From: Galbibacter kalidii | GTDB lineage: Bacteria; Bacteroidota; Bacteroidia; Flavobacteriales; Flavobacteriaceae | NCBI RefSeq assembly: GCF_026241135.1 | Contig: NZ_JAPFGA010000001.1 | Location: 248,001-312,000, forward strand | Reading direction: 5' to 3' | DNA length: 64,000 nt | The notes under the pieces: generated by a model | The model's input: only the letters and a program-made list of their open reading frames with translations | The model's database searches: none | Told to the model about the DNA's origin: nothing | Made by a program: the position numbers and the translations under genes | Part shown: positions 33,333 through 41,793 of the stretch, in pieces | Layout of the letters: the number at the start of each line of letters is the position of its first letter | Position numbering within the stretch: position 1 is the first letter of the stretch

Positions 33333-34766
33333 CTAATCATTATTAGCAGGAACAAGCCCCAACTTCTTCCCCCGTTCCAACATAAATTCACGGGCAGCTT
33401 CATATTCATTTGGGATTTCGCCCTCTAAAATTGCTTCTTTAATCGCTTCTTTGATAATCCCTATTTCCTTGGACGGTTTTAGGTTGAATGTCTCCATGAT
33501 TTCAGCACCATCCACCGGAGGTTGAAAATTACGGATATGATCGCGTTCTTCGACTTCGGCTATTTTTTTGCGTACAATCTTAAAGTTGTTGTTGTATTTT
33601 TTAAAACGTCTCGGGTTCTTTGTCGTGATATCGGCTTCACAAAGCTTCATCAGGTCTTCTATATGGTCACCGGCATCAAAAATAAGTCTTCTCACGGCCG
33701 AATCGGTCACGATGTCTTGTGATAACACGATAGGGCGAGAGCTCATCAAAACCAGTTTTTGTACATATTTCATCTTGTCGTTCAACGGCATATGCAGGCG
33801 CTTAAAAAGCTTGTACACCATTTTCGAACCTACAAACTCATGTCCGTGGAAGGTCCACCCAATCTTATCGTCAAACCGCTTGGTCGGGGCTTTTCCGATA
33901 TCGTGCAAAAGTGCCGCCCAACGCAACCAAAGGTCATCTGTGTTTCTACTGATGTTGTCCACTACTTCTAATGTATGCCAAAAATTATCTTTGTGACGTT
34001 GTCCCTCTTTTTCTTCAATCCCTTGCAAATTGGTCAGTTCGGGCATGATGATATGGAGCAAGCCTGTGTCAAACAGCAATTTAAAACCAACGGAAGGCGT
34101 TTCACTCAACAAAATTTTGTTCAATTCATCCACAATGCGTTCGTTGGAGATGATCTTGATACGTTTTTTATTTTTTTTGATGGCTTCCAACGAAGCTTTC
34201 TCAATATTGAAATGCAATTGAGAAGCAAAGCGTATGGCGCGCATCATTCGCAGTGGATCATCAGAATAGGTAACATCCGGATCAAGCGGAGTGCGAATGG
34301 TTTTCTTTTTTAAATCTGAAACACCATCAAAAGGATCGAGAAGCGTTCCATAATTCTTTTCATTCAGGGAAATGGCCAAAGCATTGATGGTAAAATCCCT
34401 TCGGTTTTGGTCATCTTCTAAACTACCGTCCTCCACTACGGGTTTTCGGCTGTCAAAATGATAACTTTCCTTACGGGCTCCAACAAACTCGATTTCAAGA
34501 TCATCGTTTTTGATCATGGCTGTTCCAAAATTCTTAAAAACCGACACTTTTGGTTTTTCGGGAAGGAGGGAAGCCACTTTTTGGGCTAGATCGATTCCGT
34601 TGCCCACAGCCACCACATCGATATCTTTAGGCGTATTTCTCTTCAGAAGAAAATCACGCACATAACCACCAATAACATAGCTTTCGACACCGAGTTCGGC
34701 AGAAGCTTTTGCTATAGTTTCAAAAATGGGTTCCTGTATGGCTTTTATATAATTGTTTTCTGGCAT
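33333..34766 (-). CDS. cca: CCA tRNA nucleotidyltransferase with HD domain
   Basis: 477 residues. The class II nucleotidyltransferase head has [20 protein letters not shown] with the GG and DxD motifs, then [13 protein letters not shown] and [17 protein letters not shown]-terminal HD phosphohydrolase domain carries [13 protein letters not shown]. It adds or repairs the CCA 3' end of tRNAs; the HD domain suggests extra phosphatase or 2',3'-cyclic phosphodiesterase activity. A poly(A) polymerase role is possible for this family but less likely. The gene stands alone between repeat tracts. Confidence 0.93.
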   Translation of the reverse strand: MPENNYIKAIQEPIFETIAKASAELGVESYVIGGYVRDFLLKRNTPKDIDVVAVGNGIDLAQKVASLLPEKPKVSVFKNFGTAMIKNDDLEIEFVGARKESYHFDSRKPVVEDGSLEDDQNRRDFTINALAISLNEKNYGTLLDPFDGVSDLKKKTIRTPLDPDVTYSDDPLRMMRAIRFASQLHFNIEKASLEAIKKNKKRIKIISNERIVDELNKILLSETPSVGFKLLFDTGLLHIIMPELTNLQGIEEKEGQRHKDNFWHTLEVVDNISRNTDDLWLRWAALLHDIGKAPTKRFDDKIGWTFHGHEFVGSKMVYKLFKRLHMPLNDKMKYVQKLVLMSSRPIVLSQDIVTDSAVRRLIFDAGDHIEDLMKLCEADITTKNPRRFKKYNNNFKIVRKKIAEVEERDHIRNFQPPVDGAEIMETFNLKPSKEIGIIKEAIKEAILEGEIPNEYEAAREFMLERGKKLGLVPANND

Positions 34767-34817
34767 TATTTTTATTTATGCATATCCATGACTATAGAAT
34801 TAAAATGTCGCGTCGAG

Positions 34818-34877
34818 CCTACCTTTGTCGGCAGACAGGCGCAGTCGAGACGTTTTTGTTTGACCCTTCGACTGCGC
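34818..34877. repeat. Intergenic repeats: CCTnCCTTTGTCGG unit and CGCAGTCGA palindrome
   Basis: CCTACCTTTGTCGGCAGACAGGC (34818-34840) differs at two bases from 41618-41640. GCGCAGTCGA (34839-34848) and TCGACTGCGC (34868-34877) are a perfect inverted pair, related to the element at 55525-55599. Confidence 0.6.
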
Positions 34878-34936
34878 TCAGGGGGACACAAGCTAATAGG
34901 TCTTATAATGGATAATCTTTTTCTTTTTTTAGTGGC

Positions 34937-35497
34937 TCATTTCCTAATAATCTTGACCAATCCACCTTCACCAATCTTGATAATAGACGACGGACGACTG
35001 CTGATTTTTTCGCGTTGCAAATTTACCACATAGTCCACACCTTTAAAAATTTCCTCGTTTATTTCTGAAAAGCTTTTTGGCGTTGGTTGACCACTAATAT
35101 TAGCCGATGTAGATACGAGCGGCCTTTTGAATTGTCGGATCAATTTTTGACAAAATTCGTCGGAAGCCACCCGAATAGCCAGACTGTCATCATCGGCAAT
35201 AAGGTTGGGAGCTATATTTATGGGGCGGTCGTAGATAATGGTGGTGGGTTTGTTGGCCAATTCGATAATGTCGTAGGCCGCCTCGGGGATTTCATAGACA
35301 TACTTTTGTAACATCCTGAGGTCTGAAACCAAACAGATAAGCGCTTTACTGTCACTTCTCTTTTTCAGTTCGTATACTTTTTTTACGGCTTCAGCATTGG
35401 TGGCGTCACAACCAATTCCCCAAACGGTGTCTGTAGGGTAGAGTATGAGTCCACCTTGGTTGAGTGTAGTTATAGCTTTTTTTATTTCTGAATGCAT
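34937..35497 (-). CDS. tsaC: L-threonylcarbamoyladenylate synthase (TsaC/YrdC family)
   Basis: 186 residues, a YrdC-domain-only form. Motifs are GGLILYPTDTVWGIGCDATN, VYELKKRSDSKALICLV and RPLVSTSANISGQPTPKSF. It makes threonylcarbamoyl-AMP from Thr, bicarbonate and ATP as the first step of t6A37 in tRNA. This is the substrate modification on which MtaB (start of window) later acts. It lies 2 bp from the end of a glycosyltransferase gene transcribed in the same direction. Confidence 0.93.
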   Translation of the reverse strand: MHSEIKKAITTLNQGGLILYPTDTVWGIGCDATNAEAVKKVYELKKRSDSKALICLVSDLRMLQKYVYEIPEAAYDIIELANKPTTIIYDRPINIAPNLIADDDSLAIRVASDEFCQKLIRQFKRPLVSTSANISGQPTPKSFSEINEEIFKGVDYVVNLQREKISSRPSSIIKIGEGGLVKIIRK

Positions 35498-35498
35498 A

Positions 35499-36251
35499 CT
35501 ATTTTAGACCTTTATGTAATAACCACAATTTTATATAACGAGTCATTACGCCATAAGAATTTATATACGCACTGGCAAAACCGGGAAAACCATCTAAAAA
35601 CCCCCCTCGTAAAATAAATTGATTGAAAAACCGAAAAGAAGGCTTTATTACGAAATGATAGAATGAAGGCTTTTTATTTTTTTTATAATATTCTTCAGCC
35701 TGTAACCATGCATATTTATTCTTCTTTGATATAAAGTGGTCAAAACTTCTGTAGGTGTAATGGTCAAAATGATTTTTTAATCTTCCTGTTGTTCCATTAA
35801 TGACCATATCTTCGTGCACAAGCTTTTTTCCATATTTGCAGAATTCTTTGTTAAAGAAACGAAGCTTCCACTCATTCTTGAATGTACTATATTTCATCCT
35901 TTTTCCCATGAAGATATGGGAACACAGTACTTCGTATGCGACATTTTTATTCTCTTTTTGTAAAACTTGCTGGATTTCTTTTTTTAATGCTGAAGGGATC
36001 TTTTCATCTGCATCAAGAATAAAAATCCAATTGTATGAAGCTTTATCTATTGCATAGTTTTTCTGTGATGAAAAATCATCAAATTCACGTTGAAGAATTT
36101 TTACAGGGTGTTTTTTGGCAAGTTCAATGGTTTTATCTGTGCTGTACGAATCAATTATAATAATTTCATCTGCAAAGCTTGCTGTTAGAATAGCGTCTTT
36201 AATAAAAAGCTCTTCATTTAGGGTTGGGATTATAACAGAAAGTTTATTCAT
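35499..36251 (-). CDS. GT2 glycosyltransferase (WaaE/KdtX-like)
   Basis: 250 residues with an N-terminal GT-A domain: LSVIIPTLNEELFIKDAILT, ADEIIIIDSYSTDKTIELA and the metal-binding DADE in WIFILDADEKIP. The C-terminal part is basic and rich in aromatics (YAWLQAEEYYKKNKKPSFYH, GGFLDGFPGFASAYINSYGV). The family adds glucose or a similar sugar to lipopolysaccharide core. A clear paralogue lies at 39374-40138, matching at DADE, the LVHE/IVHE segment and the ILRxGxLDG motif. Confidence 0.88.
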   Translation of the reverse strand: MNKLSVIIPTLNEELFIKDAILTASFADEIIIIDSYSTDKTIELAKKHPVKILQREFDDFSSQKNYAIDKASYNWIFILDADEKIPSALKKEIQQVLQKENKNVAYEVLCSHIFMGKRMKYSTFKNEWKLRFFNKEFCKYGKKLVHEDMVINGTTGRLKNHFDHYTYRSFDHFISKKNKYAWLQAEEYYKKNKKPSFYHFVIKPSFRFFNQFILRGGFLDGFPGFASAYINSYGVMTRYIKLWLLHKGLK

Positions 36252-36345
36252 TAACGAAGTTTAATAATGTGTATTCTTTTGTAGATTAACAAATATATAA
36301 ATTAACATTCATATTTTTGTGGACACCTAGTGAAACATCAGTTCA

Positions 36346-37179
36346 ATGAGCGAAATAAAGATTTCAGTCATAATAAGTACGTATAATTCTGAAGTTTGGT
36401 TGCAGAAGGTATTATGGGGGTATCAAAATCAGCAATTTAAGGATTTTGAGATGGTCATTGCAGACGATGGGTCCGGCCCGGCAACCAAAGAACTTCTGGA
36501 GCAGATGAAGACTGAGGTTTTTTATCCCATAAAACACGTTTGGCAGGAAGACGATGGCTTTCAAAAATCAAAAATTCTCAACAAGGCGATTCTGGTTTGC
36601 GATGCACTATATATCGTGATGAGTGATGGCGATTGCATCCCGAGACCTGATTTTTTAGAAATTCACTATACGACTAAAAGAGAAGGACATTTTTTATCCG
36701 GAGGATATTTTAAGCTTCCTATGGAAACTTCGAAAAAGATTAACAAGGAAGATATTTTTGCCGGACGGTGTTTTGATCCTGAATGGTTGAAGGAAAATGG
36801 AGTGCCATCTACTTTTAAATTGAATAAACTTACGAAGAGCAAGAGAAAAGCCAGTATGCTGAATTTTATCACCCCCACAAAAACTACATGGAACGGCAAT
36901 AATTCCTCAGGATGGAAAAAAGATATTGTGGCGGTAAACGGATTTGACGAGCGAATGCAATATGGAGGTCAAGATCGTGAAATGGGAGCTCGGATGGTGA
37001 ACAATGGGGTCAAACCGATACAAATACGTTATAGTTCTACTTGTGTGCATTTAGACCATGCAAGGGGATATAAAAATAAAGAGACACTGGCCAGGAACAA
37101 GGCGATAAGAAAAGCAACTAAAGAAAAAAGGGCTGTTTGGACACCTTATGGGATTGTAAAAAAAAAGCTAATTAGATGA
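36346..37179 (+). CDS. GT2 glycosyltransferase with galactosyltransferase-like C-terminus
   Basis: 277 residues. The GT-A core is KISVIISTYNSEVWLQKVLW, FEMVIADDGSGPATKELL and YIVMSDGDCIPRPDFL (DxD variant DGD). The C-terminal NGNNSSGWKKDIVAVNGFDE and YGGQDREMGARMVNNG match the Glyco_transf_7C region, as in chondroitin- and capsule-type enzymes. Its TGA overlaps an ATG (ATGA at 37176-37179) that is the start of a truncated epimerase remnant, so it was once directly coupled to the epimerase. Confidence 0.88.
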   Translation: MSEIKISVIISTYNSEVWLQKVLWGYQNQQFKDFEMVIADDGSGPATKELLEQMKTEVFYPIKHVWQEDDGFQKSKILNKAILVCDALYIVMSDGDCIPRPDFLEIHYTTKREGHFLSGGYFKLPMETSKKINKEDIFAGRCFDPEWLKENGVPSTFKLNKLTKSKRKASMLNFITPTKTTWNGNNSSGWKKDIVAVNGFDERMQYGGQDREMGARMVNNGVKPIQIRYSSTCVHLDHARGYKNKETLARNKAIRKATKEKRAVWTPYGIVKKKLIR

Positions 37180-37211
37180 AGATATTAATAACAGGAGTAG
37201 CAGGGTTTTAA
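37176..37211 (+). pseudogene. 11-codon remnant of the epimerase start
   Basis: The ATG at 37176 overlaps the glycosyltransferase stop. It encodes MKILITGVAGF and then TAA. This is the Rossmann start of the sugar epimerase, which is repeated in diverged form within 37544-37575 (RILITGCAGFIGSH). The open frame is cut by the sequence that carries the GIY-YIG gene. Confidence 0.75.
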
Positions 37212-37219
37212 CCCATGAA

Positions 37220-37513
37220 ATGATGACAAATAATTTTGCGGAATATTATTATGTATATGTTTTGTTGTCGTTAAAAGATGGTAAGAAATATACTGGTTAT
37301 ACCAAAGATTTGTCATCACGATTTGAGGAACATCAAAAAGGGAAGGTGACATCAACGAAAAATCGACGCCCGTTTAAATTGATTTATTTTGAAGGTTGTT
37401 TGAATCAAAAGGATGCATTAAAACGGGAAAAATATTTAAAAACCCACTATGGTAAAATGTATTTGGGCAATCGCCTCAAATCGTATTTCATAGGTCGGGA
37501 ACAGGATAGTTAG
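37220..37513 (+). CDS. Free-standing GIY-YIG nuclease-domain protein
   Basis: 97 residues, a single GIY-YIG domain of the UvrC-N/YhbQ-like type. YYVYVLLSLKDGKKYTGYT holds the YVY...YTG pair, then KDLSSRFEEHQKGKVTSTKN, RRPFKLIYFEGC and ALKREKYLKTHYG (with the family Arg and Glu residues). Stand-alone proteins of this group are frequent in Flavobacteriia and seem to move between loci; whether they cut DNA in vivo is not settled. Here the gene sits exactly in the start region of an epimerase gene. ATG 37220 or 37223 could be the start. Confidence 0.87.
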   Translation: MMTNNFAEYYYVYVLLSLKDGKKYTGYTKDLSSRFEEHQKGKVTSTKNRRPFKLIYFEGCLNQKDALKREKYLKTHYGKMYLGNRLKSYFIGREQDS

Positions 37514-37515
37514 AA

Positions 37516-38484
37516 ATGAAAAATAAAGATTCTAAGAAAAATAAAAGAATATTAATAACGGGATGTGCTGGGTTTATTGGCTCTCATACCGCTGAATATT
37601 TTGCTGCACAAGGGCATGAAGTGTATGGAATAGATAATTTTTCTACCTATTACGATCCGCAGTTGAAGAAAATGAATGTTGAAGATGTGGTTGCGGCAGG
37701 TGTCACTTTTGTGGAGTGTGACCTTATGGATGATTTGAGCAAAAAGCTTCCGGCAGATTTCGATTATGTTTTTCACTTTGCGGCACAACCGGGTATTTCG
37801 GCTACGGTTATGCTGGATGAATATGTTCAAAACAATATTTTTGCCACGCAAAACCTGTTGGATTGGGTAAGAGTTTATAGTCCGAAGCTCAGCATGTTTG
37901 TCAATATCGCCACTTCTTCCATCTACGGAAAGGAGGCCACCCTGCCCGAAACCGCTGAACCCAAACCGGTTTCTTTCTACGGAACGACCAAATTGGCAGC
38001 AGAGCAATTGGTCCTGGGGGAGCAGCGCACCGGAAAACTGAATGCCTGTTCGTTACGTTTGTATTCGGTTTATGGTCCTAGGGAACGTCCGGAAAAATTA
38101 TACACAAAACTGATCAAATCCATTTACGAGCAAACCGAATTCCCGTTGTTTGAGGGTAGTGAAAAACACTCCAGAAGCTTTACATATGTAGGTGATATTG
38201 TAAGTGGAATGGCCGCTGTAATCGGAAAGGAAGACAAAATAAACGGAGAGATCATCAACATTGGTTCTAATCATGAATACACCACACAACAAGGAATAGA
38301 ACTGATAGAGATGATCATCGGACTTAAAGCAAAACTGAAGATCACACCGCCACGTCCCGGCGATCAACTTCGCACATCAGCACTGATAAGCAAAGCCGAA
38401 AAGTTATTGGGATACAAACTCGAAACCACCTTTGAAGAAGGCCTAAAAAAACAAGTGGAGTGGTATAGGGAGAAGTTTTTGTAG
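37516..38484 (+). CDS. NAD-dependent sugar epimerase/dehydratase (SDR, UDP-glucuronate epimerase-like)
   Basis: 322 residues. Extended SDR: GCAGFIGSHTAEYFAAQGHE (NAD-binding GxxGxxG), HFAAQPGIS, the catalytic triad Ser in TSSIYG and YxxxK in YGTTKLAAEQ, and RLYSVYGPRERPEK. The sequence is closest to UDP-glucuronate 4-epimerase/WbpP-type enzymes of surface-sugar synthesis. The first ten residues (MKNKDSKKNK) form an unusual Lys-rich leader and look like a replacement start acquired when the GIY-YIG gene inserted. Confidence 0.9.
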   Translation: MKNKDSKKNKRILITGCAGFIGSHTAEYFAAQGHEVYGIDNFSTYYDPQLKKMNVEDVVAAGVTFVECDLMDDLSKKLPADFDYVFHFAAQPGISATVMLDEYVQNNIFATQNLLDWVRVYSPKLSMFVNIATSSIYGKEATLPETAEPKPVSFYGTTKLAAEQLVLGEQRTGKLNACSLRLYSVYGPRERPEKLYTKLIKSIYEQTEFPLFEGSEKHSRSFTYVGDIVSGMAAVIGKEDKINGEIINIGSNHEYTTQQGIELIEMIIGLKAKLKITPPRPGDQLRTSALISKAEKLLGYKLETTFEEGLKKQVEWYREKFL

Positions 38485-38675
38485 TGGATAAAAAAACAAA
38501 TTCTAAGCACCAAATTCCAAAATAGGATAATTTTATTGATACTAGAATTGAAACCTTACTAAAAGCTTTTCGGATGTTTAATGCTAAAATAAATTTTGAC
38601 GTAGAACTGTTAAATCAGAACTTGAACATATCATAGCATCAATGAACTGAACGAAAATTTAACTATTTTTGGGGT

Positions 38676-38978
38676 ATGCAAATAAATGAGGAAAATATCA
38701 ATCGTATCAAAAAGCTTTGTAAGCAATACAAAGTTCGAACATTTTCTGCTTTTGGTTCAGTGACACGCGATGACTTTAACGATGATTCCGATATTGACTT
38801 TGTTGTTGATTTTGAAGAAAACGATCCGTTTAAATACACCGATTTATACTTTCAGCTTAAAGAAAAGCTGGAAAAATTGCTGAAACGCCAAATAGACCTT
38901 ATTGAAGTGAGAGGGATTAAAAACCAGTTTTTTAAAAAAGAACTTGATGCTACAAAAATCCTGATCTATGGACAATAG
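38676..38978 (+). CDS. mntA: MntA-like nucleotidyltransferase antitoxin (second copy)
   Basis: 100 residues with the intact GSx10DxD motif (GSVTRDDFNDDSDID, about residues 27-41) and RQIDLIEVRG supplying the third acidic residue. The stop overlaps the start of the following hepT by 11 bp. It is only distantly similar to the copy at 15680, so this is a separate module and not a recent duplication. It lies downstream of the epimerase after a 190-bp spacer. Confidence 0.88.
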   Translation: MQINEENINRIKKLCKQYKVRTFSAFGSVTRDDFNDDSDIDFVVDFEENDPFKYTDLYFQLKEKLEKLLKRQIDLIEVRGIKNQFFKKELDATKILIYGQ

Positions 38979-39306
38979 AATTAATGCTTGGCTTGAAGAT
39001 ATTATTAGGTCTATTGATGAAATAGATGATTTCCTTCCAGAAAAAAGAAACTTTCTTGAATACCAAAAAGATTTAAAAACAAAAAAAGCAGTTGAAAGAA
39101 ATATTGAGATTATCGGTGAGGCTGTTAGCCGAATTTCAAAACACAAAGATTGTGATATTGAAATAAAAAACGCTCAAAAGATAATCGGAACACGGAATAG
39201 GATAGCTCACGAATATGATAGTATTTCTGACGAAGTTATATGGACTATTATAGTAAAAGAACTTCCGGGACTTAAAAAGGAAATAAAGAATTTAAAAGAG
39301 GAATAA
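38968..39306 (+). CDS. hepT: HepT-like RNase toxin (second copy)
   Basis: 112 residues, HEPN/DUF86 domain. The active site RNRIAHEYDS fits Rx4-6HxY and the upstream IEIIGEAVSRIS is conserved. Order and overlap with mntA are as expected for this toxin-antitoxin family. It lies between polysaccharide genes, convergent with a glycosyltransferase 68 bp away. Confidence 0.9.
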   Translation: MDNRINAWLEDIIRSIDEIDDFLPEKRNFLEYQKDLKTKKAVERNIEIIGEAVSRISKHKDCDIEIKNAQKIIGTRNRIAHEYDSISDEVIWTIIVKELPGLKKEIKNLKEE

Positions 39307-39373
39307 ATTTAGGGAGTAGGGTAGGTAGCTGTTATAAAAAGATAATAACCTAATTACCGATTAACTCAATTAA

Positions 39374-40138
39374 CTAATTTCTACTCTCCAATCGCCTCAA
39401 TTCACAATAACGCTCATACACCCCCAGAGTGTTTAGATAACAAATAGTGATCCCTTTACGGCCATCCAAGATTCCCAATCTGAGAATGTAGTGATTGAAG
39501 AATTTCCACATCGGACGCGCATATTGATGTATTATAGTCCATTTTTTTCCTTTTTGATGGGTTTCTTTGGCTCTTAGTCGGCCGTATTTCAGCATTTTGC
39601 TTTTGTAGTCTTCGTAGTTTTTATAGGAATAGTGAATAAGCTTTTCTTTCAGTTTTCCTTCGGTGCCGTTTATCTTTAGGGTTTCGTGAACGATTCTTTC
39701 ATCGGTAAATTCACACTTACTTTTTTTGAACAGGCGATAGACTTTATCGGTTTGCCATCCGCTGAAATAAAGCCGTTTGTCCTTGAACATAAAACTGCGA
39801 TAATTCCAATAAGCATCCTTCGCCTCCGGATGGTTTATCGTCGCAATGATTTCTTGCTGAAGGGCAGGTGTAATGCGTTCGTCGGCATCAAAAAAATACA
39901 CCCAGTCGTGATTCGCCAGACTTAGCGCGTACGATTTTTGTTTGGTGAAGTTTTCAAAAGGATGTTGAACAGCGGTTATTTGCGGATCATTCTCAAGGTA
40001 CTCCCAAGTGCCATCAGTGCTAAATGAATCCACAACAATAATTTCATCAGCAAAACGGACACTATCAATACAATCTTTAATATAATTGATCTCGTTGTAT
40101 GTGATAATAACTGTTGATAATTTTCCGGGCTGATTCAA
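39374..40138 (-). CDS. GT2 glycosyltransferase (WaaE/KdtX-like), paralogue
   Basis: 254 residues. LSTVIITYNEINYIKDCIDS, ADEIIVVDSFSTDGTWEYL, VYFFDADERITPALQQE and ERIVHETLKINGTEGKLKEK match the lipopolysaccharide-core glucosyltransferase family. The C-terminus has ILRLGILDGRKGITICYLNT, as in the paralogue at 35499. The two probably act on different acceptors of the same surface glycan. It is monocistronic, with its start 77 bp from the dapD end. Confidence 0.88.
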   Translation of the reverse strand: MNQPGKLSTVIITYNEINYIKDCIDSVRFADEIIVVDSFSTDGTWEYLENDPQITAVQHPFENFTKQKSYALSLANHDWVYFFDADERITPALQQEIIATINHPEAKDAYWNYRSFMFKDKRLYFSGWQTDKVYRLFKKSKCEFTDERIVHETLKINGTEGKLKEKLIHYSYKNYEDYKSKMLKYGRLRAKETHQKGKKWTIIHQYARPMWKFFNHYILRLGILDGRKGITICYLNTLGVYERYCELRRLESRN

Positions 40139-40177
40139 GACGTAAATATTTTTGTCAAATATACGCTTCTCCGCGAC

Positions 40178-40209
40178 GGAAAAAAAGCCTCCCCGCCTAA
40201 GGCGGGAGG
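40178..40209 (-). terminator. Strong intrinsic terminator of dapD
   Basis: CCTCCCCGCC-TA-AGGCGGGAGG (40188-40209) is a GC-rich stem; on the minus strand seven T follow. It lies 6 bp after the dapD stop. Confidence 0.9.
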
Positions 40210-40214
40210 TTGAC

Positions 40215-41030
40215 CTATACAGCTACATCATATTCACGTAAAGCATCGTTTAACGATGTCTTTTTGTTAGTACTCGCTTTTCTTTTACCAATGATCAATG
40301 CACACGGAACGTTGTATTCCCCTGCAGCAAATTTTTTGGTGTAGCTTCCCGGAATAACTACCGACCTTGCCGGTACGCGTCCTTTCATTTCAACAGGTTC
40401 ATCCCCAGTAACGTCAATAATTTTAGTAGAGGCAGTCAGTACCACATTGGCTCCAAGCACGGCTTCAGTTTCTACGCGAACACCTTCAACCACAATACAA
40501 CGGGACCCGATAAAGGCATTGTCTTCAATAATCACCGGAGCAGCTTGTAAGGGTTCTAATACACCACCGATACCAACACCACCGCTCAGGTGAACATTTT
40601 TACCAATTTGAGCACAACTTCCTACGGTAGCCCAGGTATCGACCATCGTGCCTTCTTCAACATGAGCCCCGATATTTACATAACTCGGCATTAAGATTGT
40701 TCCTGCAGAAATATAGGCACCATGTCTGGCCACAGCATGAGGAACTACTCTGATGCCTTTTTCAGCATAATTTCTCTTTAAAGGGATTTTATCGTGGAAT
40801 TCCAAGGGTCCGACTTCGATGGTCTCCATTTTCTGAATAGGGAAATATAACACTACGGCTTTCTTCACCCATTCATTTACCTGCCAACCACCATCGGTAG
40901 GCTCTGCCACGCGAAGTGTACCTTCATCGAGCAATTCCACCACTTTTCTAATGGTGTTTATCGTGTTTTCGTCTTTGAGTAACTCCCTGTTTTCCCAGGC
41001 GTTTTCTATGATTGTTTGAATTTCCTTCAT
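40215..41030 (-). CDS. dapD: 2,3,4,5-tetrahydropyridine-2,6-dicarboxylate N-succinyltransferase
   Basis: 271 residues. The N-terminal helical part (IENAWENRELLKD) and the left-handed beta-helix of hexapeptide repeats (VPHAVARHGAYISAGTILMP, SYVNIGAHVEEGTMVDTWA, VHLSGGVGIGGVLEPLQAAP, FIGSRCIVVEGV) are as in E. coli DapD (274 aa). It succinylates tetrahydrodipicolinate in the lysine/diaminopimelate pathway, so this bacterium uses the succinylase branch. Single gene with its own terminator. Confidence 0.95.
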   Translation of the reverse strand: MKEIQTIIENAWENRELLKDENTINTIRKVVELLDEGTLRVAEPTDGGWQVNEWVKKAVVLYFPIQKMETIEVGPLEFHDKIPLKRNYAEKGIRVVPHAVARHGAYISAGTILMPSYVNIGAHVEEGTMVDTWATVGSCAQIGKNVHLSGGVGIGGVLEPLQAAPVIIEDNAFIGSRCIVVEGVRVETEAVLGANVVLTASTKIIDVTGDEPVEMKGRVPARSVVIPGSYTKKFAAGEYNVPCALIIGKRKASTNKKTSLNDALREYDVAV

Positions 41031-41132
41031 GTAAACTAAAATTTTGTTGCAAATATAAATTGAAGTGAGGAATTACCCTTATATTTTTAGAACTATAACA
41101 TATTAACCCCTATTTTTGCTAAAACTATACAA

Positions 41133-41549
41133 ATGGCTCGCATTTTAGCATTGGATTATGGAGAAAAAAGGACAGGGATTGCCGTAACAGACGAGTTGCA
41201 GATTATCGCTTCGGGTCTAACTACGGTAGCAACACCCGAACTGTTGTCTTTTCTGAAAGAATATACATCTAAAGAGTCGGTCGAACTCATTGTTGTGGGA
41301 CAGCCCAAACGCATGAACAACGAGTTTTCTGATGTGGAGTCGGTAATTCTTTCATTTTTAGAAAAATTGAAAGAAGAAATCCCGAATATTCCTGTTAAAA
41401 GAATTGATGAACGATTTACTTCAAAAATAGCTTTTCAGAGTATGATAGACAGTGGTGTAAAAAAGAAACAACGCCGTAGGAAAGAGCTCTTGGACGAGGT
41501 GAGCGCTACTGTGATCCTACAATCTTACCTTTATAATAAAGCTCGCTAA
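41133..41549 (+). CDS. ruvX: RuvX/YqgF putative pre-16S rRNA nuclease
   Basis: 138 residues, RNase H-like fold. The first strand carries the catalytic Asp in ILALDYGEKRTGIAVTDEL; IVVGQPKRMNN and the terminal RIDERFTSK and LLDEVSATVILQSYL supply the other acidic residues. The family trims the 5' end of 16S rRNA or resolves Holliday junctions. A TATTTTTG -7 element lies at 41111-41118. Confidence 0.93.
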   Translation: MARILALDYGEKRTGIAVTDELQIIASGLTTVATPELLSFLKEYTSKESVELIVVGQPKRMNNEFSDVESVILSFLEKLKEEIPNIPVKRIDERFTSKIAFQSMIDSGVKKKQRRRKELLDEVSATVILQSYLYNKAR

Positions 41550-41617
41550 GAGGGTTTAATTCCCCTGATATTTTGCGTCGAAAAGAACCAAGATTTTTGT
41601 TTGAATACCTTGTGGAC

Positions 41618-41657
41618 CTGCCTTTGTCGGTAGACAGGCTTACCCTAAGGCAGTTGT
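41618..41657. repeat. Compound intergenic repeat
   Basis: CCTGCCTTTGTCGGTAGACA and GGC (41618-41640) recur at 34818-34840, and the adjoining TTACCCTAAGGCAGTTG (41641-41657) recurs at 32184-32200. The two neighbouring units occur apart elsewhere in the window. Confidence 0.6.
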
Positions 41658-41745
41658 TTTTTTAACTAAAACTCAATTAAAATAGCATAAAAAGAGGGAA
41701 TCGTATTGAATTTTTTTTAACTTTGTTGTTAATAATAAGTTTTAT

Positions 41746-41765
41746 AAATGTCTGGCATGACATTT
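41746..41765. promoter_or_regulatory. 20-bp palindrome in front of the small T9SS-tail gene
   Basis: AAATGTC-TGGCAT-GACATTT is a perfect inverted repeat ending 28 bp before the ATG. It contains TGGCAT-N5-TTGT, which resembles a weak sigma-54 -24/-12 pair. The role is unproven. Confidence 0.45.
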
Positions 41766-41793
41766 GTAAACCGTAAAAACTAAAGTGAATGAA

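Noticed and set aside
34788-35033. 81-residue open frame upstream of cca
   Set aside because: Its first half is the CCTACC...CGCAGTCGA repeat and its second half is antisense to the TsaC gene.
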